Shown in pieces: positions 20,988 through 33,045 of a DNA stretch of 64,000 nucleotides. The stretch is from Polytrichum commune. Lineage: Eukaryota; Streptophyta; Polytrichopsida; Polytrichales; Polytrichaceae. Position 1 is the stretch's first letter, and every line of letters begins with the position of its first letter. Location: positions 38,562,001 to 38,626,000 of the forward strand of contig OX485806.1 of the NCBI GenBank assembly GCA_950295325.1. The letters are read 5' to 3'. Below the pieces are notes generated by a model. The model was not told the DNA's origin. It worked only from the letters and a program-made list of their open reading frames with translations, and searched no databases. A program made the translations under genes and the position numbers.

Positions 20988-22100
20988 GGGCCACTTCACA
21001 CATGAGCCAAGAGTTGTGACCTTGTAATGGTGAGGACCCTCGATTCTCATCCAAAGGCCATACCATGGGTGTTTGGAAAGCCGTTTTATGTGGTCACGGG
21101 CCCTCAAGTATAGTGTGAAGTGAGAATGGACCATGTTGCGGGACCATTGCATATTTTGTTGGCGGAAAAAGAGGGGAAGATTTGGCTTAATAAAATATGT
21201 TTCAAACTCTATCAATTTAAGAGAATTGCTTGGTGGTGTTTGATTGTCTTAGAATCTACCTTGTAATCTGTCTTGAAATCTCCCCACCTGGGAGAAAATG
21301 TTTTTAAAAATCACAGTCTCCCGGAATTTGCGTCAGACCCACCTCTTGAAGGTGGGCCTGACGAAAATTCTAGGAGACCACAAAACCTTATCCAAAGTCC
21401 GCCATGTAGGCCTCCATGTAGACTATTCATCCATGAAGTCTTCTTTGGGCCTTTAGACCACCTTCATGTGTGAAGTGAACTTGGACGGTCTCTACCTTTT
21501 CGACCAATGAGAGCTCTTAGGGCCGCTTTACACCTAGAGGCCGGGCCAATTCGTTGTGTAAGAGGCTTGAAATCCTCACTTGTGATTGGCCAAAAGGTTG
21601 AAACTGGCCCCAACCTCTTTACACCTAGAGGCCATGCCCATTTCGTGATATGAAATTTTCTATCAAAAAATGCATGGTCTGACATGGCCCGAGCTCGTTG
21701 AATTGGGTGCACCCAAAATGGAGGGCCAATTCTTGGCCTCAAGACCAATGTCACATTTCAATTAAAAAACTTTTAAAAGAATATATATTTTTTACATCGA
21801 ACCAGATTCATTAAATTATGTGGAAATCTGAATGGCTCTATGCTAGATTATGCTAGATCCATTGAATTATGTTGCATTTGTTGAATCGGCGTGACTTCGT
21901 GACCCTAAAACCTTCACATTTGAAAAAATCAACCCCCATTATAATCTTATTATAATGTGCAGTTGAGACCGGCCTCCAATCCAATAGGGGCTCAAATTTC
22001 ATGCAATCGGCCTCAAGGGGAATTGGCCCGGCCTCTAGGTGTAAAGCGGTCCATAGATTGCAATGGTCACGGGCCTTCAGTCTTGTGTGTGAAGTGGCCC
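20988..22100. mobile_element. Tourist-like MITE, family A (A2), with nested B1
   Basis: The ends GGGCCACTTCACACATGAG and CTTGTGTGTGAAGTGGCCC are flanked by perfect TAA duplications (20985-20987, 22101-22103). The interior has the family's own palindrome around 21318-21380 (CCCGGAATTTGCGTCA... and its complement). A 533-bp family B element (21520-22052) interrupts it. Without that insertion the copy is about 580 bp, the same as A7. Confidence 0.85.
21520..22052. mobile_element. Tourist-like MITE, family B (B1), nested in A2
   Basis: It begins GGGCCGCTTTACACCTAGAGGCC and ends GGCCTCTAGGTGTAAAGCGGTCC. It splits the family A block that elsewhere reads GAGCTCTTAGATTGCAATGG. The left flank is TTA and the right flank ATA (one change). 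Nesting shows that B moved after A2 had inserted. Confidence 0.8.
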
Positions 22101-25100
22101 TAAACCCATGGTGTCATCTTACGGATAAGTCCGATGGCCCTCAACACCCCCTCCCCCTTTTCCCTATTTGGAATCGTTGTTTCTTCAAGCATGGAAGGAT
22201 CACTCTTCTTCGAGGGATGAAACACATGGCCAATGTAGTGTAGTGCATTTAGTGGATGTTCCGGTTGGGATAAGGGTTGATCTTGTTTTCAAATTTTGGA
22301 TATTTTTGGCAATTTACCCAGTATAGTGCACGAGCATTACAGTTGTGTTTTTGAGCCTCATTGGAGAGATTTGAACCGGATTCTCGCATATTTTGGGTGA
22401 AGGGTTGCACACGAGCTGTAGTAAGTTAAAGCTGTAACCGGTTTCCAAAAACAATTCAGGTACACTAAATCATTGTTACTGTTCTCCCTCTTTAGGATGA
22501 CACGTTTGGGAAACACTAAAAAAAGTTGCATCATTGAGCTGTCGTCTTCTCGTTAATATGACAAATGGCGTAAAGTTGTCGTATTATTGAGGGGATATGA
22601 AAACATAAGTAATGTGAGGTTAAACATGTATACAACGCGTTTGAGTAATATAGATGGTATGAAATAATAACTTATAACTCCAAACATATACAATATATTC
22701 TCAAGAATTCTTGAAATAGGAGTCCAAAGGTCTGTGGTGTTGCCTACCCAAGTTAGCAACTGTCGTCTTATCTAGATTCCCTAGTAGCTTTTGAAAACTA
22801 ATACTTTCATCAACACCAAAATATAAAGAGTTCTCTAATAAGAAACTAGATAACAAAGATGCATGACGTTTAGCATCAAGATACTAGTGATATTATATCA
22901 CCCGTGTGCAAGGCAACATACTAGGCAGGAGGCCACTCTAACCCTAACTATGTCCATTCTACACTAGTAATCCTAATTATCATTAAGTTCCAATGATAAG
23001 TGAAGTTTCCAAGTAGTTCCCAAGTGAAAATGGATGTATTTTAGATGTACATAATATAGATGAAAGGAATTCTAGCATTGACTACCTCTTTAATAGGATA
23101 ATACGGAGATTCTAAATGTCGCATTATCAAGTGTCGTAGTCGTATAAAAAAAGGGAGTTTTGAACTAAAAAGTTTGGTCTCGCAAAAATGTGTCGTAATA
23201 TCGAGGGCGTCTTATAAACGAGTGGTGTATTAATGAGGTTAGACTGTAGTCATGTTAGCATGGGAATAATAATAAGTGTGGGTCTCTCTAATTGTCTAAT
23301 TGGGTGGAAATAACATGGGTTTAAGAACCAAGGTTTCTCACTCAATATTCCTTGAGACTCCGACCAATGCCTTGCATACAATATAGTAGATTCTTACAAT
23401 AGAAGTAACATGACAAAATATTCACCCACATGGATTTACTAGAAAAAGAAAGATTTTGGTCCACATTCATTTTAAACCACCGATTTAGCATGGATTTGAA
23501 TTTCACGTGGCCCACGTTACTTCTCATTATGAGAAATGAGGTGGGCTCTAGAGAACTATTGTGACCCACACTAATAGGACTATAAACCCTAGTTCTCCAA
23601 ACAATAGTTTAACTTTATGCTTTCCACATGAGGTCATATTGTTTAGGAGCTCCCCCCATGCTCAACCCACTCCACTCTTTTGGGAATGGGTCACTATTCG
23701 AGAAAGCAAAGAACAAGTGAAATTGCACCCTCACATGCGAGCACCCGCTTTCCTAGGAAGTTGAACTTTTTATTTTAAAATATTGTTTTCGTGTCTTTTA
23801 TTCTAACTAGGATAATAAATGAAGCATGTGAACATGGATTAAAATTTGTTAAGCAAAGTAAACGAATTGATCACGAAGTGTCTATGTATTGCCTTAATTG
23901 CATGTTTATCCACTTAAACTCTCCCATGTGTAGTTAGAGTGTGTGAGTCGCAAAACCACTTAATGAGAACATCCATTATTAAGAGTGGGTAACGCTCTCT
24001 TAGTTGAAGGTCAAAGGGAGCATTATGGCAACTCCTCGCTACAGTATTTATAGTATTTAGTGTCGCATGCGTTATAGTGTCATTTAACCTATTTTGAGGC
24101 ATATGGTAGGTTACACTAATGATCAACAACTTAACCATAGTGTTGCGTCATGACACTTGGTGTTCAAGTGTGGTTACTCATCTCTTGGTACGAGTATGTT
24201 CAAAATTGTTATGAGGTATATGCCTATATTACAAGATGGTGTACAATTTGACTAAAATATGCACAAATGATACTTTGCATTAGTATGCTCAATGATATCT
24301 TCCCTTTGCATACTAAAATGCAAAACTATCGTCTCGAATATCTCAATGGGTTTTGCCAAATGCTATAATGTAAATAAATTTACACTTCAAAAAGGCACTT
24401 ATCTTGATGAATAGTATCATATTGGCAATTAAAGGACGTGACACTTTGAAACCTTTGGGCATCTAGTTTTAGGGTCTTTGCAAATAGTTTACGTGACACT
24501 AAATACCATAAATGATGTAGAAAGACCACAGGTAGATCACTTAGTGCATTTTAAAAACGACGTGCGGCATAATATAGAGAGGATTAACATCATTTGAAAT
24601 AAAAATTATAAAGGAATTCCAAGTAATGAAGGGGCCATTAAATGTACACAATCCCATTATAAGTAAGTTAGATGGACATAAAACGTGGGCCATTATTTTT
24701 TTGTAAAATTAATATAAGGGCTGAAGATAAGGATCCTAGAAGGTATGTTTAGTATGGTATGTGAATGGATTTAGGACTCACGGGGATGGATGATAATTGA
24801 GATTTCCGTCTGTCCAAAAATGGCTTAAAAGGAATATAGAGTACAAAAAATTGCAGTGACTTGGACAATATAAGTAATGGAAGGGTGCAAACAAATGGGC
24901 CATTTCTGAAATTTAAGTAATTATAGGGAGGCTTTAATTCAACCCTTGAAGGTAAATAGCCCCAAAACAAAAAAAAACCCAACCGCACGTGGTGCACAAA
25001 AATGCCTTAGAGTGATCTACCCGTGAGAAAGACTCGAGAGTTTTACCCTTCTAAAGTTGTTTTAGGTGCCAAAGTTGGTCCATAGGATCTCTCCCCACCC

Positions 25101-26224
25101 ACTTTGAAGAGTGGACCGGCTTGATGATGGGGAGAACCCTTGGGATGCACCTAGTGTTAGACATGTTATGCATTTTGAAACATCATAATAGAAAGAAACA
25201 CAACCCTAATGTTGCCATGTTGACTATGATGTGAATTATGACGTTGCTTCATAAATGTACATTTAATTCCAAAACTTGAATTACGAGAACTTTGAAATAA
25301 CCATAAGTAATGCACCATGCGGCCATTTGGAATGCGTTCTAGATTTTGGCAAGCTTGATTGGCAAAGGAGCCATAACATTCTTTGAAGGGAAGAGTTTGT
25401 TCATTTTGTTGTTCCCAAATACTACATTCCTTGGCATCATGCATAAGTAATGCACACCAATGAGAACAATGGACCTTCGAATCCTACCTTCTCGACACTA
25501 TAGTTCAATAGTCAAACTCGTTGGATCATAATAACATTAGTGACTTTGTGGCACCTACCTCAAATTTTAGACCCACCAAACTCAAATGCAATGTGGAATC
25601 GAATCATTGTAAACTAGTGTTATTGATACCCATATATACTAAGTTAAATCTAGGACGCCACCAGACATATTCAACTATATGAGGAATGTTATGGCCTGGC
25701 ATAGTACAAAAAGGCTCTTGATGTTGCCAAGCATGATGTTCTTGATGAATTGGATGCGATTTGGTATCTTCATAGGTTGGGGGCAAAGAGATATAGGTCA
25801 AGGATTTATTGGAAGACCATTTAGAGGTCCCTTCATGGGTATTGTCACTTAGCTCGTACATGTTTTACTTTTTTGGATTTGTCTTCCATGTGGTGTATTT
25901 CTTCCTCTTAGCAATAGATTTGTCAATTTGGTCCAAATGTATGTATGTATCAAGAAACATCACTACATGTGACATTTAATCACTCCTAGAAATATAGCAA
26001 CAAACTAAAAGAAAAAAATATTAATTGTAACGTCCACAGGGGTAGTACTCTAGCTTTTTGTATATTGGCAAAGACATTCAAATTCGCAAGCATGGAGGAC
26101 TACACTGAAAAGGAAAGAAAAACAAACACCATAGAATTACACATTAGAACTCATGACACAAACAATTTTTTTATAATAACTTATATCCACCAAATGAAAA
26201 TCACACATGCACCTACCATTTCAG
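22101..26224. other. Gene-free stretch of 4.1 kb
   Basis: No supportable gene or element ends. On the - strand, frames at 25166-25444 and 25604-25861 are relatively rich in polar and aromatic residues and run close together. They could be the remains of one old transposon protein, but I recognise no motif. Fragments GTGACACTAAATACCATA and similar (about 24060, 24490) echo the ends of MITE family I. Confidence 0.45.
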
Positions 26225-26539
26225 CAGTGTGTATGTTTGACAAATTTCATTTGACGTTCAACTTCAAATCGAAAGTGTCACGTGACATTTTCAAAAACAA
26301 AAATGAATACCAATTGACATTTACATTTTCTTCTAAAATGTCACCTCAATGTCACATGCTTTAGTAGGTGTCATTTCAATTTCTAAAGCATCAATTGACG
26401 TGTGGTTTTTTCTTCACAAGTCACACTACATGTCAAAATCTAAATCGTGCATGTCAATTGACGTGCATTTAATTTTTGTGCAAATGTTTGCGTGTCAAAT
26501 GTCAAAAACTTGTTAAAACATTGTCAAGAACACACACTA
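26225..26539. mobile_element. hAT-type MITE, family G copy 1
   Basis: The ends CAGTGTGTATGTTTGACAA and TTGTCAAGAACACACACTA are inverted repeats (last base changed). The 8-bp flanks CATTTCAG and CACTTCAG differ by one base. The interior is full of TGTCA/TGACA motifs. At 315 bp it has no coding capacity. An 8-bp duplication and CAGTG ends are typical of hAT. Confidence 0.85.
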
Positions 26540-26952
26540 CACTTCAGCTTTCATGTCAACACATATCACAAAACAACCACCCCAAGCTTGCCACCCCGCA
26601 TTTATATAGTCATTTGTTATACCGCTTTAACTTGGAGCAACGTCTATGGGACATGTCATCGCCAGGTCATATGGCAAGTCCTGTTCCTCCTCAAGCAAAC
26701 ACCTGCCACAACTGCCACCTCAGCAAACCACCACCCTAGTCATTGGACGGACCCCAAATAAATCCACCCTGGCACCCACTCCCAAATGCATGGGCAAGCA
26801 CATCACTTATGTGACTTACATATCCACAACAACAAATTTTTAATTGCATTGCATGATTGTCAAGGTAAAGGTGGATACAATGTACACCAAGGTCCTCGAA
26901 GGTTGATTGCCAACTTAAAGAGCAAGTCTGGTTCCAGTTGCTTCAAGAATAA
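26540..26952. other. Gene-free stretch
   Basis: Overlapping frames in all three + frames (26476-26992) are Pro/His/Thr-rich and not supported as coding. Confidence 0.5.
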
Positions 26953-27558
26953 GGGCTGCTTTATACCTAGAGGCTGGGCCAATTCCCCTTGAGGCCGATT
27001 GCATGAAATTTCAGCCCCTTTTGGGTTGGAGGTCGGCCTCAACTACACATTATGATAAGATTATAATGGGGATTAATTTTCCCATATGTAAAGGCCTTAG
27101 AGTCAAGAAGCTAGGCTGATTTAATAAATCTAGCATAATCCAATGGATCTAGCATAACCTAGCATAGAGTTGTTCATATTTTCACATAATCCAATGAATA
27201 AGGTTCGCTTTAAAATATCAAATTTTATTTTTAAAAAAAATTAATTGAAATTTGACATTGGCCCCGAGGTCAAGAATTGGCCTTCCATTTTGGGTGCACC
27301 CAATTCAATGAGCTCGGGCCGTGTCATACTATACAAATTTTGATTGAAAATTTCATACCACCAATTGGCCTGGCCTCTAGGTGTAAGGGGGTCGGGCCCG
27401 ATTTCAACCTTTTGGCCAATCACAAGTCTGTAACGAATTGGCCCAGCCTCTAGGTGTAAGGGCGTTGGGGCCGATTTCAACCTTTTGGCCAATTACAAGT
27501 GAGGATTTCAAGCCTTTTCCGTAACGAATTGGCCTAGCCTCTAGGTGTAAAGCAGCCT
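26953..27558. mobile_element. Tourist-like MITE, family B (B2)
   Basis: It begins GGGCTGCTTTATACCTAGAGGC and ends GCCTCTAGGTGTAAAGCAGCCT, with TAA on both sides (26950-26952, 27559-27561). The interior matches B1, including AATGGAAGGCCAATTCTTG-type blocks in opposite orientation. The right end is internally amplified: the segment GAATTGGCC.AGCCTCTAGGTGTAA plus spacer appears three times between about 27362 and 27550, in steps of about 75-95 bp. Confidence 0.85.
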
Positions 27559-27561
27559 TAA

Positions 27562-27830
27562 GGCCCACTTTACACTACGAGTCAAGGCCAAGGGCCGAGG
27601 GAAATCTCGCGATCCTATTGGTTGAGAGCCTAAGGCCAACAATTAATTGAATATTTTAATCTATAAAATGTTGGCCTTGAGATGGCCCCCAGGGCACAAA
27701 AGGAATTCTCATGGATTGGGGGGCCAACAAGTACACAAACTCGAGGCCGGCTCAAGCTTCAAAAGAACTCAAATATTGGTTAAGTTGGCACCAATATTTC
27801 ACGGCCTTGACTCATAGTGTAAAGTGGCCC
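27562..27830. mobile_element. Tourist-like MITE, family C (C1)
   Basis: The ends GGCCCACTTTACACTACGAGTCAAGGCC and GGCCTTGACTCATAGTGTAAAGTGGCCC lie directly after B2 and share its TAA. A second TAA follows at 27831-27833. It is 269 bp. Confidence 0.85.
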
Positions 27831-27896
27831 TAATTGATCTAGATTATGCATCTCCTCTAACTACAAATTCATTAATGTTTTCTAACCATTGCTTGG

Positions 27897-28409
27897 GGAG
27901 AACTGGCGGTCAGTTACAGATGAACTGGTTGAGTTTGAGACTTTAGAAGGACTACCGATCATTTTAGAGGAATCTATGGAATGTACCTCAAATAAACAAA
28001 GCAAAACCGGAGGATGTCAACATGTAACCGGTTGCAGTGTGTATGTTTGACAAATTTCATTTGCTGTCCAACTTCAAATCCAAAGTGTCACATGACATTT
28101 TCAAAAACAAAAATGAATGTCAATTGACAGCTACAATTTCTTCTAAAATGTCACCTCAATGTCACATGCCTAGTAGTATGTGCCATTTCAACTTGTAAAG
28201 TGTCAATTGACGTGTGATTTTTTTCTTCACAAGTCAAACTACATGTCAAAATATAAATCATGCGTGTCAATTAACGTGCATTTCATTTTTGTGTGCATTT
28301 TTATGTGTCAAATATCAAAAACTTGCAAAAACTTTGTCAAAAACACACACTGACTGGTTGGATAAAAAATCACCAGGACCCTGACCGACTTTGCCCAAAA
28401 ACTTCCCGA
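27897..28409. repeat. Dispersed repeat H, copy 2, interrupted
   Basis: Matches 7621-7830 on both sides of a 318-bp insertion (28035-28352) plus its 8-bp target duplication. Removing these leaves about 187 bp, slightly shorter than copy 1. Confidence 0.7.
28035..28352. mobile_element. hAT-type MITE, family G copy 2, nested in H
   Basis: It begins CAGTGTGTATGTTTGACAA and ends TTGTCAAAAACACACACTG, flanked by ACCGGTTG and ACTGGTTG (8 bp, one difference). Repeat H copy 1 shows the empty site ACTGGTTGG. It is closely related to copy 1 at 26225 along its whole length. Confidence 0.9.
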
Positions 28410-28677
28410 ACATTGTTTCTAACCATCAATCAGAGCTTCCAAATAACTTCCCGAGCTTAAATAACCATCTCTCACTAGATCTATGACAATTCAACTACAT
28501 GTCCCCTTATGGTTTGAACACATCATTTGTCCTTCATTCCAACCCTGGAATCGTGTAAAAGAATGTGTTGTCAAACACAAAATTGCCCACCTCCGTGCCA
28601 AGCCCACCTAACAAAAAGAGTGGAAAAGCGGATAACTTACACCTTTAGGATACGGTTTTTTTTTAATGTACATCTCG

Positions 28678-28870
28678 AGATTTTCTTTTTCTTTTCTTTT
28701 TTGAGATAGAAGGCCAACATGTCAATGCCAAAGCACAGGAGGCGGTTGACCACCTGGCAAGTTTTCTGTCAAGTAAAGAGGATATTTCATAGTCAGGAAT
28801 CGAACCACCAACCTCTTCCTTGAGATTTGGGTATCTCTCCGCCATCATTCGATACTTTAAGGTTGTTTCG
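28678..28870 (-). mobile_element. tRNA-derived SINE
   Basis: On the - strand, TGGCGGAGAGA (28834-28844) resembles a tRNA A box, and GGTTCGATTCC (28796-28806) is a perfect B box at a normal spacing. They are followed by a short body and an A-rich tail (CTCAAAAAAGAAAAGAAAAAG, about 28685-28705). This is the usual SINE plan, with an internal RNA polymerase III promoter. No clear target duplication was found. A 3'-end relative (GGCCTTCTATCTCAA followed by TA repeats) occurs near 30520-30560. Confidence 0.55.
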
Positions 28871-28942
28871 AACCTTATGTTGAGATATCTCAGTGAGGGG
28901 AACAACACATGGTTAAAAGCATAAGGAGATAGGGATATATAA

Positions 28943-29441
28943 TGGCCATTTCATACACGAGCCAAAGGGCCGTGACCATGTAATTGTGAGGGCCCCTGGT
29001 TCTCATCCAAAAGTTATATCAGTTGTATAATTGACATGGTCTTCCGGAATATGCATAGATGGCTAAAAGCTTAAAGAGATAGAGAGGTGTATAATGGTCA
29101 TTTCACACACAAGCCAGAGGCCATGACCATGCGACTGTGAGGGCCCTTGGCTCTCATCCAAAGGTTATACTAGTTGTGTAATTGACATGGTCTGCCGGAA
29201 TTTGCATCAAACCTACCTCTTGGAGATAGGCCTAACGCAAAGTCCGAGAGACCATGAAACATTATCCATAGTTTGCCATGTAGAAATCTATGAGGACATT
29301 TAATCCATTATAATTTCTTTGAGCCCTTAGACCTTCACCTTGTAGTGTGAAATGAACTTGGACACTCTGGACCTTTTCCACCAACGATAATCCTTAGAAT
29401 GCAATGGTCACGGGTCTTCAGTCTCGTGTGTGAAGTGGCCC
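28943..29441. mobile_element. Tourist-like MITE, family A (A3), with duplicated left end
   Basis: The left end TGGCCATTTCATACACGAGCC follows TAA, and the right end CTCGTGTGTGAAGTGGCCC precedes TAG. A 150-bp tandem duplication (about 28903-29052 and 29053-29202) covers about 40 bp of flanking DNA plus the left end and adjoining interior. A second left end therefore starts at about 29095. Confidence 0.75.
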
Positions 29442-29686
29442 TAGGATATATATATATATATATATGATGCACAAGAACTTAGGAATCGGCGGGTTGTAAT
29501 AGTTTAACTTACATAAGTCGACACGGATATTCCATGAGGTCATTAACTTTGACACAAGAGTCTCGTGCTCTCTTGATTGCTTGATTCCAAGCAACCATGT
29601 TGAGGACGTGGCGCTGATGTGGACTTCTATTCTTAAATTTGAACAGAATATTTAGAAACAAGGAGTTTAGTTAAAGGGCACTTTAA

Positions 29687-30488
29687 GTCCGTTTTACACA
29701 TGAACTGAGAGTTGTGACCACACAAATCTAAGGGCCCTTGAAAAGGATCTAAAGGCCATACTATGGGGAATCAAATCCAATTTTGTAATTGACGGGCCCT
29801 CGAGCTTAGTGTGAGTGAAAGTCAATCATGTTGAGGGACTCCAACGTATTTTATGGACAATAAAAAATAGTAGGTAGTCCGAGACCCATCATGACAATAT
29901 TTATAAGAGCCAATGGCAATTGAATCGTTTGTCACGGTCCCTCGTTTAATGTTGGATCCCCTTCTTTATGATGGGCGTAACGCATTATCCGGTAGACCAT
30001 GAAACAATATCCACTTGGTGTCATGTAGGATGCCAGGTATGATTTTTTATCCATGCAAAGTACTTTGGTCCTTCAAGCCCTCAAGGTCTAGTTTAAGTGA
30101 ACTTGGACAGTCTCCGGCTTCTTGACCAATCACATAGTTTGTATACTATGGAACAAGGCACTCAAGCTCTAGTGTAAGGGCCACTTTACACTAGAGATGG
30201 AGGTCCATATGTTGTTGGAATCTAAAATTTCTCATTCGTGGAAAATGGCAAACCCGTTCCACTTTACTTCACACTAGAGCTTGCATTCATGAATAGGATG
30301 GCAATGACATAAGCATTTGGTTGAGAGCCCACTTGCAAGTTTAACATACACTTGAAGGTCCATGACCACACAAAATTTCATTTCAATATTCCATAGTACA
30401 ACCTTTGGTTGGGTTCAAACTTCCAAGGGACTTGACAATTTCATATTTATGGCCTTTAGCCATAGTGTAAAGTGGCCCTAAGTGGATC
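29687..30488. mobile_element. Tourist-like MITE, family A-like (A4), interrupted by C2
   Basis: Begins GTCCGTTTTACACATGAAC after TAA (29684-29686). The right end is split at GTGTAA (30172-30177) by element C2. The expected AGTGGCCC continuation appears after C2 as a degraded GTGGATCC. The interior shows typical A landmarks (GTTGTGACCACAC, AGTGAACTTGGACAGTCTC). Confidence 0.6.
30178..30478. mobile_element. Tourist-like MITE, family C (C2), nested in A4
   Basis: 301 bp from GGGCCACTTTACACTAGAG to CATAGTGTAAAGTGGCCC, with perfect TAA flanks (30175-30177, 30479-30481). It inserted into the TAA inside the terminal repeat of A4. Confidence 0.85.
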
Positions 30489-32489
30489 CATTAAACCCTA
30501 AAGATGTCAAGCTAAACTTGAGCTATATATATATACATATATAATTTGAGATAGAAGGCCAAAAAACCAACGCATATGCATTAAGAACCAAGAAAGACAT
30601 GCCCACTTCAAGGAGAGGTGGAGCCCCTTAGACGCGTCACACTGCCACGTCATAAGTAACTAAGAAACATGGACCCCATCAATAGACATCCCACCAAACC
30701 ACCCAACCAAAGACCGTCCTCGCCCCACCAACCAAGGACAACCCCGAAGCCAACAAATGACCACCCAAGTGATTAACTGCCTAGATGTGTTGTTTCCAAT
30801 TTGATTTCCAATTCCAAGTGATTTCGAACCATATAGGAGTCACTTGTATATGCATTAGCCAATATTGAGAACTGTAAGAGGAATATGTGGGTTGACTTTC
30901 CTTGCATGCACAAGATATTTAACTTTTAAAAATGGGAACATTCTTTAGGTCCCCACAATACTTGTGATGCCCATTTTGGGATAATACACAAAATGGAACC
31001 AATTGGAAGATGACAAAACACCATAGATCATGCCTATTTCCAAGCCAAGTCATGTCTTTCTTATTCTCTTTATGATTAAGGTTTAGGTATCATCTACCAA
31101 ACATGCACAACATGTTCATGGCTATCCAATTTCACTTATTCACATGTAGCTCCCCAACTAATGATGTTGATAGAAAGATTATGAGTATTCTTCTCCATAG
31201 AACCCACATTTGCTTAATAAGTCATTTTAGGCTTGAGTGAATCGCATGCATTTCAATTTCAAATTTGTACACTAATTATGGTAAATGCAAATGTGGGCAT
31301 ATGTATAGTGTAACTTACCCTTCATGTGACCCACAATGTACACCATCACGCATTAATAGCACGCAACATTGGTTATACTTAAATCGTGAATCAATGACTC
31401 ACTATGTTATTATTCTTTCCTTTCTAGATGTGGGTAAGGTATCGGATGAGAGCAATTAAGAATGCAGATCCAAAGAGTATATGCAATCACCTTCAAGTAG
31501 CACATCATGAGAAGGCATATGCATTTGATCCTTTGAAGGTCATTGCGGCAAAATGGCTAATAATTAGGAGGCAGTCTTGGTGTCTTTAGAAAGAGCACAA
31601 GAAGGATTATAAGAAAGGTTGCTTGGTTGTGGATTACAAAGCAAGACTTGAAGGATATATCATCATTTGTTTCTTGGACTGCTAGTGTTATATATTGTGT
31701 GTTGGTAAATAGTAAGCACCAACAATACTATCCCCAACGTTTTTAGTGTGTAATCCTTGTTATTGGTGTGGCTCATAATATTTACCCTAATCAATGTAGT
31801 TTGTTGATTCCAAAATAACATAAAAGACAATCATGGGATACCAATGACATGGTAATGATCTCAACTTTGTCATTAAATTCAACTACTCTAGGACCACAAT
31901 TTCCAAGTTGCTTAAGTATTTATTCGTGCTTGACCAATTTTCGCCCAAGTTTGCATGGTTGTCCTCTTCTATCGCATCATATGTCAATGTTTTTTCACGG
32001 CCATCCTATGATCTTAGTGTTCATTTGGCCATAATTGAATATCAACCAAGTATGCAGGGCTCACTCCTCTTGATTGGACACCTTTCTTCCAATGATATAT
32101 TGCAAGGCTTTTTGTTGAGAACAAACACCAAAATGACTTGTGTTATGAAGAGATTGGAATGTATGTTCGATATATATTAACTATAACACGTTCATTTGTT
32201 GACACAATTTAGAGGGCCTATGTATTCAACAAAAGAAGATGTAATATTCACTTTGACTTCTCGTAACTTTGCATCTCACCTTTGATTTTGAAATGTGAAA
32301 TGACAATATGAATAATTCATGATTGCCAAGCAGACGAGACAATTCTCGATCCAATCCAACAACCTTTCTTTCTTTCTTATTTTCATTTAGATTATAGGGA
32401 AGGGGGGGGGGGGGGGGAGGGAGGGAACAAATTGAATGCCTTCGTATAAAATTTGTCTTAGAGGTGCCCACAATGAAACCACAAACTTA
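30489..32489. other. Gene-free stretch
   Basis: No supportable gene. There is a TA-rich patch and SINE-like tail near 30520-30560. A fragment at about 31328-31360 (CCCACAATGTACACCATCACGC) is shared with 37304-37335. A G16 run lies at 32402-32417. Frames at 31849-32180 overlap in two registers and have no domain. Confidence 0.5.
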
Positions 32490-33042
32490 GGGCCGGTTTG
32501 CACTACGGTGGAGAAGGCCTCCGGTCGGTCAAGAATGCTTGGCCAAGACATGGTTATATGAGGCAAATGGTGGATGTGCCGGAGAAGAATTAAAGGCAAT
32601 AAAATATTTCTTAAGGAGTCTTGACCGGTTGAAGTCTAAACACCTAGAGGAGAAGTCCACCGGAGAAGTCCACCGGTGAAGAGAAGTTCACCTAATGGTG
32701 AAGATTTTTTGTGATAAAAAACCATAATTCTCTACATTCACATTGTATCAAAAGATTTCAACAAGAATTGTGTTCATAAGAATTGTGTTTTATTGAGTTG
32801 GGTTTCTCCGGCCTCTTGAGGCCGGACAAGAAACTCCTCCTCCGGAGAAGCCCAATTCCAAAAAGTGCCGCCATGTAGGCGGCCATGTCATTTTATCATC
32901 CATGAGAAAAGTTCACCACCATTGTTTTCTTCACCTAGTGTAAACACCCACCGGTCAAGAGTTGCATTTTCAACCAATCACAATTGAGAAACGCCCTTTT
33001 TTCATGACCGGTGGACTTCCCCACCGTAGTGTAAACCGGCCC
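32490..33042. mobile_element. Tourist-like MITE, family D (D1)
   Basis: 553 bp between perfect TTA flanks (32487-32489, 33043-33045). The ends are GGGCCGGTTTGCACTACGGTGG and CCACCGTAGTGTAAACCGGCCC. CACCGGTG-type motifs recur inside. No coding capacity. Confidence 0.88.
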
Positions 33043-33045
33043 TTA

